A stretch of DNA of 38,011 nucleotides. It comes from an uncultured Spirochaetales bacterium (GTDB taxonomy: Bacteria > Spirochaetota > Spirochaetia > Sphaerochaetales > Sphaerochaetaceae). Positions 33,314-38,011 of the stretch are shown here, in pieces; position 1 is the first letter of the stretch, and each line of letters begins with the position of its first letter. The stretch is from NCBI GenBank assembly GCA_902797395.1, contig CADBSO010000057.1, positions 1-38,011 on the forward strand, written 5' to 3'. The position numbers were made by a program, and so were the translations under genes. Under the pieces are notes generated by a model. That model saw only the letters and a program-made list of their open reading frames with translations. It ran no database searches and was not told where the DNA came from.

Positions 33314-34312
33314 TTATGAAACGGTAAATCCGTCTTTTTTGAAGCGTTCTATTATTTCGTTTTTGCTCATCGCTCCCGTTCTGAGGATTTGAAACGGATA
33401 TGATGTGACGTCTATGATGGTGCTTGAGGAGTCCGGAGCCCAATTGCTTGCGTATCCGATGGCATCAACCGAATCCGAGAATTGTGATTTTATTTCATCA
33501 AGGCTGTTGAGTTCGGGTTCTCCTGAAATATTGACGGATGTTGAGTATATTGGTCCTGCGGATTGCGTTATGCGGTCGATTATCGGACTTTTTGGCACGC
33601 GGATGCATATCGAAGCGCCGTTTTCATCCTTGGCTACTACGCTGAGAGGGGCGGGCCATATGTCGAAAACGGTTTTCGGACATCGGTCTCCAAGCATTGA
33701 TCGTGCGGCATCCTTGCTGCATAGCGTAATCAGATTTTTGCTTTGATCCCTTTTCTTTATATCGAATATCCTTTGCCTGTTTTCGCTGTTCGCTTTGGCG
33801 CAGATTCCGTAGATGGTATCGCATGGAACAATGGCTATGCCATTGTTTTTGAGAATTTTCGCAAGTTTTGCAAGTTCCTTTTTGTTGGAGACATCCAGCA
33901 GGGGGCACTTGCCGTCGCTTCCCTCTGATTCAGTTTCTGTCATGTCGTCCTCGTTTTCCGAATCGTCTTTTTTCCTCGGTCTTCCAGCAATGATTAAGAA
34001 CGCTGAAAATGCGATTAGACTGATTCCGGATGCCAGAACCGTACGGAAAACCGTTGTTTTCCCCGAAAGAAACTCGGCTGGTGCGTTTTCTTCCTTTTCC
34101 TTCTGAACCGACGCATAATCCATTTGCTCGATTATGGCTGATGCTGATTCGCGGGCTTCCTCTCCGTACTTGTCGCGGATTCTGCTTTCCATTTCGGCGA
34201 TATTTTCGCTTTTTTTCCTGTTCTGCATGAAACCGCTTGGTCCGAATATTCCTAAAACCGTCAGCAACAGGCCGGCGGCTGCTAAAACCAGTAGTCTTTT
34301 ATCGATTTTCAT
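33314..34312 (-). CDS. tsaC: TsaC/Sua5 (YrdC) domain fused to two membrane helices
   Basis: 332 residues. Residues about 139-325 are a YrdC domain, the fold that makes threonylcarbamoyl-AMP from Thr, bicarbonate and ATP for t6A: IVPCDTIYGICAKA (family PTDTVYGL), KKRDQSKNL, and STSVNISG (SxNxSG). In front are two hydrophobic helices, 6-24 and about 88-109, separated by a charged helical stretch, then an acidic linker (112-134). By the positive-inside rule the YrdC domain should stay cytoplasmic, tethered to the membrane. Stand-alone TsaC is normally soluble. YciO-like paralogues are an alternative to true TsaC. Its start codon lies three bases after a TATAAT box. Confidence 0.82.
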   Translation of the reverse strand: MKIDKRLLVLAAAGLLLTVLGIFGPSGFMQNRKKSENIAEMESRIRDKYGEEARESASAIIEQMDYASVQKEKEENAPAEFLSGKTTVFRTVLASGISLIAFSAFLIIAGRPRKKDDSENEDDMTETESEGSDGKCPLLDVSNKKELAKLAKILKNNGIAIVPCDTIYGICAKANSENRQRIFDIKKRDQSKNLITLCSKDAARSMLGDRCPKTVFDIWPAPLSVVAKDENGASICIRVPKSPIIDRITQSAGPIYSTSVNISGEPELNSLDEIKSQFSDSVDAIGYASNWAPDSSSTIIDVTSYPFQILRTGAMSKNEIIERFKKDGFTVS

Positions 34313-34315
34313 AAC

Positions 34316-34321
34316 ATTATA
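34316..34321 (-). promoter_or_regulatory. TATAAT box adjoining the TsaC start codon
   Basis: On the minus strand TATAAT ends only three bases before ATG (34310-34312). With a 17-base spacer the -35 would be a poor TTTTTG. If used, the transcript would be leaderless or begin inside the gene. Could be a chance AT-rich match. Confidence 0.25.
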
Positions 34322-34335
34322 ATGATACTACTATA

Positions 34336-34363
34336 TTGCAAAAAGGCAAAAAATAAGTAGAAT
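34336..34363 (+). promoter_or_regulatory. Probable promoter of the giant acidic protein
   Basis: TTGCAA (34336-34341), 16-base spacer, TAGAAT (34358-34363). Expected leader of about 80 nt includes a hairpin CGGTTT (34399-34404) / AAACCG (34412-34417) and the ribosome site GGAAGGGAG. Confidence 0.45.
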
Positions 34364-34448
34364 AAGACATAATTTGGAGTAGGATTGCGCCCTATGCGCG
34401 GTTTGCTCTGGAAACCGGTTTATCAGACAAGTCGGAAGGGAGTTTGTC

Positions 34449-37400
34449 GTGGCGGAAAAAACTAATGTTTTCAAGACAGTATTCAAGACGATCTTATTCA
34501 CGCTGTTTTTAGTGGTGGTGTTTGCTTCGGTGGTGTTGTTCTATGCGCTTCCGAACAATTTGATCTCGAGTGCGGATCTCAGGCTGTTTTTGGATAGGAG
34601 CATACCTGTTCTGGCAACGGCTGTGGTGCTATACGGCGTGGCCATGTTCATAAAGAAGAAATGGAATTGCAGGGAAGATGAAGCCGAAGACGATCTGGAG
34701 CCGAATGCTTATACCGAATGCTTCGAGTGCAAAGCCGGTGAGGATCCCGATGAGGATGACTCTCTTGCTTGCGTCGATGATGATGAATGGGACTTCATAG
34801 AGGAGATAGAGCCCAGCAGGAGGCTTTCCGAGATTTATGCTGATATGAAATCCGCTCAGGCTGCCGATCAGGCTGATAAGCAGGGAAAGGAAGCGGCTGA
34901 TGATGAGCTGCAGGTAATCGGAGCTCCCGCTGGTTTCGATGATGGCAATTCAAAAGAGCCGGCGCTTGAGGTCGAGGCGTTTCCGGATGATCCCGATCAG
35001 ATGGAGGACAGCATATACTATCATGAGGACCCGGTATTCGCATCCTACGCTGATGATTCGCCCGCCATGTTTGCGCGTGACACCGGAATTGAAAACGCGT
35101 TGTATAGCGAGGACGTCTCCCCCGATCACTATGTTGAGGCTCCGGAATATGTCCCGGATGAGGAGACGGAATGGGAGCCGGAGGAGCTGTATGCTGACGG
35201 CGTGATTGAGGGATATGATCGTCCGGATTGGCTGGATGAGCTTGATCTCCTTGATCCGGAGGAGGCCTTTGCTGAGCACAAGGTCTATAATGACGGTTTT
35301 GATTTCCTTAATGCGGGTCATTACGATTCGGTTGACTCCGACAAGGATGACGATGGCGTTTCCGCATCGGATGACTATCAGGGGTACAAGTGGTGGGAGG
35401 ATTTCAACTACGTGCCGTATTGCGAAAAGCCTTCGAGCACGTTCCCGTTTGCGCACTTCCACGATACGCTGCCGAATGGTTTTGAGGACAATCCGAGAAA
35501 TTGTGATGATCAGGCGGCTGAATATGTGCCTCCGTTTGAGCTTTGCGAGAGCGGTGTTGCCCCCTTTGACAAATTGGGGTACAACATAAACGAAGGCTAT
35601 AACAATAGGGATTTCTTTGATAAGGATATGTTTGCCGCTGATGGCGGTTCGTGTTCGGATCCCGATGAGTATCAGCCGTGTGTTCTTTCCGAGGCTAGTC
35701 TGGCTCCTTGCGAAAATGAAAAATGGTGGGAGGATTTCGAATATGTGCCGGGGGTTGCGGTTTCCGACGAATCGGATGATGAGCAGATCATTTCGAACGC
35801 ATCGGATATGCCGGCTGTTGATCCGGAGCTTCTGTCGTTGCTGTCGAAGGAGTATGATGACAAACAGCTGGCTTATGAGCATGTCCCCGAATACGAGAAC
35901 GGCTTGTGTCTTGCCCCGCAGAGGAGGATACCGTTCGAGTATCTATCCGGCGTTGAGGATCCGGCTCGCGAGTTGAATGTCAGAAGTGATGCGGAACCAT
36001 CATTCGTTCCGCCATTTGATTACATTGGGGATCCGGCTGAATATGTCATTCCGGAGCCTTCTGCGAGCATTGGGGTTCCTGAAAGCGAATATGTTGTGTT
36101 CCTTGAGAAGAGCGAAGATGACAGGCTGGGCTTGACGAATAATATAATGGATTCGTTCCTGAAGCCGGAAAATGTCATATCGGCCATAGGATCGGACGAT
36201 GGCAACATGAGCGACAGCGATGATGACAATCCGCTGTCTGGCTATACGTTCCCTTTGAACAAATGGTGGGATGACTTCACATATGATAGTCCTGCTCAGA
36301 CTGCTTCAGCGGTTGCCGAAGACAAAGCCGTTGCTTCCGGAGCTGATAGTGATTCCGCATTGAAGCTTGATCTTCCTGCGAACGAATGCGTTGTCAGAAA
36401 TGAATCGGAAATGGCGGATTATGCGACATCTGCGCCGGAGGGCAGCGATTTGGATGCGTTGAATGGGTTCAGAGTCGATGCTTTTGCTGACGAGCAGGAT
36501 GATTATATAGGCTTCGTGCCGGTGAAAGACAGATGGGTTGAGCCATTCCCTGATGAGATGGATTCGGCTGATGACTCTGCTATTGCTGACGATATTGATC
36601 CGAGTTCGATGATTTCGTATGAGTCGCCGAAGTTGCTGACGGCTTCCGATGAGGCTTTGTCCGATGATGGAAGGGATTCTCTTTCCGATAGTATAATATA
36701 TGTTGGGCCGAACGGTTCCAAAGTCATATATCTTGGTCCCAATGATGAAGACGACATAAAAAGTAGTTTGAACTCCGCTTTGTTGAGTTTTAAGCCGTCT
36801 GAGGATGGTGTTGGTGATGTGTTGGGGCGTGCGTTGGATGTTTCGGATGACGATCCTGCTGTCGATGATATTTCCAAGGCGATTAGGGATTCTAATGAAT
36901 GGTGCGCTTGTCAATCGGAGAATATTCCTGAAATTGAGTCCGTCTTTGTTCCCATAAGGGATCGATATGTCGAGGACTTCCCGGATGCTGATGAAGGGCG
37001 TGATGATGAACCCGGATTCATTCCGATGAATGAGAGGATTCTTGATGATGAGATGGCCAGGTGGCGTTCGGCATTCGATCCGGATTCTGCTTCGGCGCTC
37101 CGTTTTGCGGATGATGGCCTTGATGCGGCTGATGCGCCATGGGGGTCGATGTTGTCCCATGCGGATGAGCCCGAACCAATGGTTTCAGCCGGCGTGATGC
37201 CAGAGTCATACGCTGATGACGAATCCGCGGCGGATGCTTGTGATCTTGATGAGAATATTAGTGATTACGATTTCGCGAATGATGATTGGGTTGCGGGCGC
37301 GCAACCTGCCGCTGATACTGATTTGCCGTATGTTCCGATGAAGGATAGGTGGGTAGAGTCTTTTGATGATGCTGATAGGGAATCGGATAAGTATTTGGAT

Positions 37401-38011
37401 TACGGTTTCAATTCCGGATCGGCTCCTGAGGAGCTCATGCTTGCGGCAGAGTCCGGATTGGATGGCTGGAAGGATCGTGATTGGTCTAGGGAATACGATA
37501 TAAATGATTATTATGTCGCCCCTAATTTCAAGGAATCCGATCATATTGTAGTTCCGCAGGCTTGTCCCGGTGAGGATGTTGCGTTTGCTGACGACCAATG
37601 CGCTTGCGAGACTCCGCATCGCAGATATGTGAAAAAATGGTGGGATGATTTCTGCCCGTCTCAGGATCAGTCTGCTGCTGAAAGCTTCTATGGTTCTGAT
37701 TTCATGGATATCGAGGATGTTGAGGGCTTTGCTGATTCTGAATTGGCCGAAGAGGCTGTTGGCTTTAGTGCGGAGCCGGTGTCATGCGATAGTACTGATT
37801 CCGCTGATAATGATAAATGGTATGAGGATTTCGAATACGTGCCTGGCGCTTGCAAGGAAACTCCGCAATACGATGAGCTCGCTTGCCATGGGTTGGAATC
37901 TGACGACGGCGGCGCCGTGACCGGGCCCGAGGGCTTCGCCGCGCTCAACCGCGACTGGCTCGCGGCGTCCGGCTGCGCCGACCCGCAGGACGAGGCGTGC
38001 GCGTGGCTGCC
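34449..38011 (+). CDS. Giant acidic membrane-tethered repeat protein (partial, runs off the window)
   Basis: At least 1187 codons with no stop, starting at GTG 34449 seven bases after GGAAGGGAG. Two hydrophobic helices (about 14-34 and 52-68) end in KKKW, predicting both termini in the cytoplasm. The remainder is extremely rich in Asp, Glu, Ser, Pro and aromatics, with no recognised domain and probably disordered. Two short motifs recur. Motif A, KWWEDFxYVP, starts at residues 314, 425, 605, 1063 and 1123 (variants KWWDDF, KWYEDF). Motif B, FVPVKDRWVEPF, occurs at 689, 833, 857 and 961 (variants FVPIRDRYVEDF, FIPMNERILDDE, YVPMKDRWVESF). Scattered EYVP pieces also occur. The design recalls acidic-aromatic scaffold proteins but I recognise no homologue. 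From codon 1152 the composition changes sharply. Antisense frames here are shadows. Confidence 0.8.
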   Translation, partial: MAEKTNVFKTVFKTILFTLFLVVVFASVVLFYALPNNLISSADLRLFLDRSIPVLATAVVLYGVAMFIKKKWNCREDEAEDDLEPNAYTECFECKAGEDPDEDDSLACVDDDEWDFIEEIEPSRRLSEIYADMKSAQAADQADKQGKEAADDELQVIGAPAGFDDGNSKEPALEVEAFPDDPDQMEDSIYYHEDPVFASYADDSPAMFARDTGIENALYSEDVSPDHYVEAPEYVPDEETEWEPEELYADGVIEGYDRPDWLDELDLLDPEEAFAEHKVYNDGFDFLNAGHYDSVDSDKDDDGVSASDDYQGYKWWEDFNYVPYCEKPSSTFPFAHFHDTLPNGFEDNPRNCDDQAAEYVPPFELCESGVAPFDKLGYNINEGYNNRDFFDKDMFAADGGSCSDPDEYQPCVLSEASLAPCENEKWWEDFEYVPGVAVSDESDDEQIISNASDMPAVDPELLSLLSKEYDDKQLAYEHVPEYENGLCLAPQRRIPFEYLSGVEDPARELNVRSDAEPSFVPPFDYIGDPAEYVIPEPSASIGVPESEYVVFLEKSEDDRLGLTNNIMDSFLKPENVISAIGSDDGNMSDSDDDNPLSGYTFPLNKWWDDFTYDSPAQTASAVAEDKAVASGADSDSALKLDLPANECVVRNESEMADYATSAPEGSDLDALNGFRVDAFADEQDDYIGFVPVKDRWVEPFPDEMDSADDSAIADDIDPSSMISYESPKLLTASDEALSDDGRDSLSDSIIYVGPNGSKVIYLGPNDEDDIKSSLNSALLSFKPSEDGVGDVLGRALDVSDDDPAVDDISKAIRDSNEWCACQSENIPEIESVFVPIRDRYVEDFPDADEGRDDEPGFIPMNERILDDEMARWRSAFDPDSASALRFADDGLDAADAPWGSMLSHADEPEPMVSAGVMPESYADDESAADACDLDENISDYDFANDDWVAGAQPAADTDLPYVPMKDRWVESFDDADRESDKYLDYGFNSGSAPEELMLAAESGLDGWKDRDWSREYDINDYYVAPNFKESDHIVVPQACPGEDVAFADDQCACETPHRRYVKKWWDDFCPSQDQSAAESFYGSDFMDIEDVEGFADSELAEEAVGFSAEPVSCDSTDSADNDKWYEDFEYVPGACKETPQYDELACHGLESDDGGAVTGPEGFAALNRDWLAASGCADPQDEACAWL
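37902..38011 (+). other. GC-rich terminal segment of different base composition
   Basis: From codon 1152 of the giant protein to the window end, all 36 complete codons end in G or C. Positions 37921-38011 are about 80% GC (73 of 91 counted by hand), against roughly 50% just before. The reading frame continues without a stop. Either a chimeric sequence end or a genuine foreign segment. Confidence 0.75.

Noticed and set aside
33321..33340. ACGG/CCGT hairpin with T-run near the FtsI-like gene end
   Set aside because: The stem is only four base pairs and lies inside the 3' end of the convergent TsaC gene; too weak to call a terminator.
34950..35882. Minus-strand frame of 310 codons
   Set aside because: Arg/Ile-rich antisense product of GAT/GAA-rich coding DNA; the plus frame has a ribosome site, membrane helices and repeated motifs and stays open throughout.
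36306..37160. Minus-strand frame of 284 codons
   Set aside because: Same reason as the other antisense frame in the giant acidic gene; composition is Arg/Ile-rich and no motif is seen.

Overview
This window looks like bacterial chromosome from a spirochaete-like organism, probably close to the Treponema lineage. The guess rests on the EF-Tu sequence (N-terminal CAKKFGD and ITINTRH-EYQS blocks), a zinc-type S14, secY followed directly by rpmJ without adk-map-infA, and several lipoproteins including one built of BspA/TpLRR-type leucine-rich repeats. I could not run a search, so the placement is an inference. No tRNA, rRNA, CRISPR array or transposase gene was found.

Layout. (1) 1-8090, plus strand: a divergent S-adenosylmethionine synthetase, then four lipoprotein genes in a row (an acidic repeat lipoprotein, a HAD-type acid phosphatase, a large Ig-like + LRR protein, and an unknown). 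(2) 8095-8480: a 164-bp inverted-repeat element, a near-consensus promoter and a structured leader. (3) 8481-28266: one very long plus-strand cluster: tuf, the S10-spc-alpha ribosomal genes with secY and rpoA, then directly rpmH-rnpA-yidC-jag-tsaD. No strong internal promoter was seen; a terminator-like hairpin follows tuf. (4) 28267-31547: polA on the minus strand behind a small one-helix membrane protein, convergent with tsaD. (5) 31548-34312: a copy of the inverted-repeat element, an FtsI/PBP-like protein with no catalytic motifs (plus), and a TsaC/YrdC domain fused to two membrane helices (minus). (6) 34449 to the window end: an unfinished, very acidic protein of at least 1187 residues with two N-terminal membrane helices and recurring tryptophan-rich motifs.

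How the genes work together. Region 3 couples translation (ribosomal proteins, EF-Tu), transcription (RNAP alpha), export and insertion (SecY, YidC), RNA processing (RNase P protein), the RNA-binding protein Jag/KhpB and tRNA t6A synthesis (TsaD). TsaC, the other core t6A enzyme, lies 5 kb away and appears membrane-tethered.

The most unusual items are the giant acidic repeat protein, ribosomal protein L5 with a 255-residue Ala/Glu/Arg helix in front, the membrane-anchored TsaC, the dead FtsI homologue, a three-copy intergenic inverted-repeat family, and an abrupt in-frame switch to about 80% GC in the last 110 bases.
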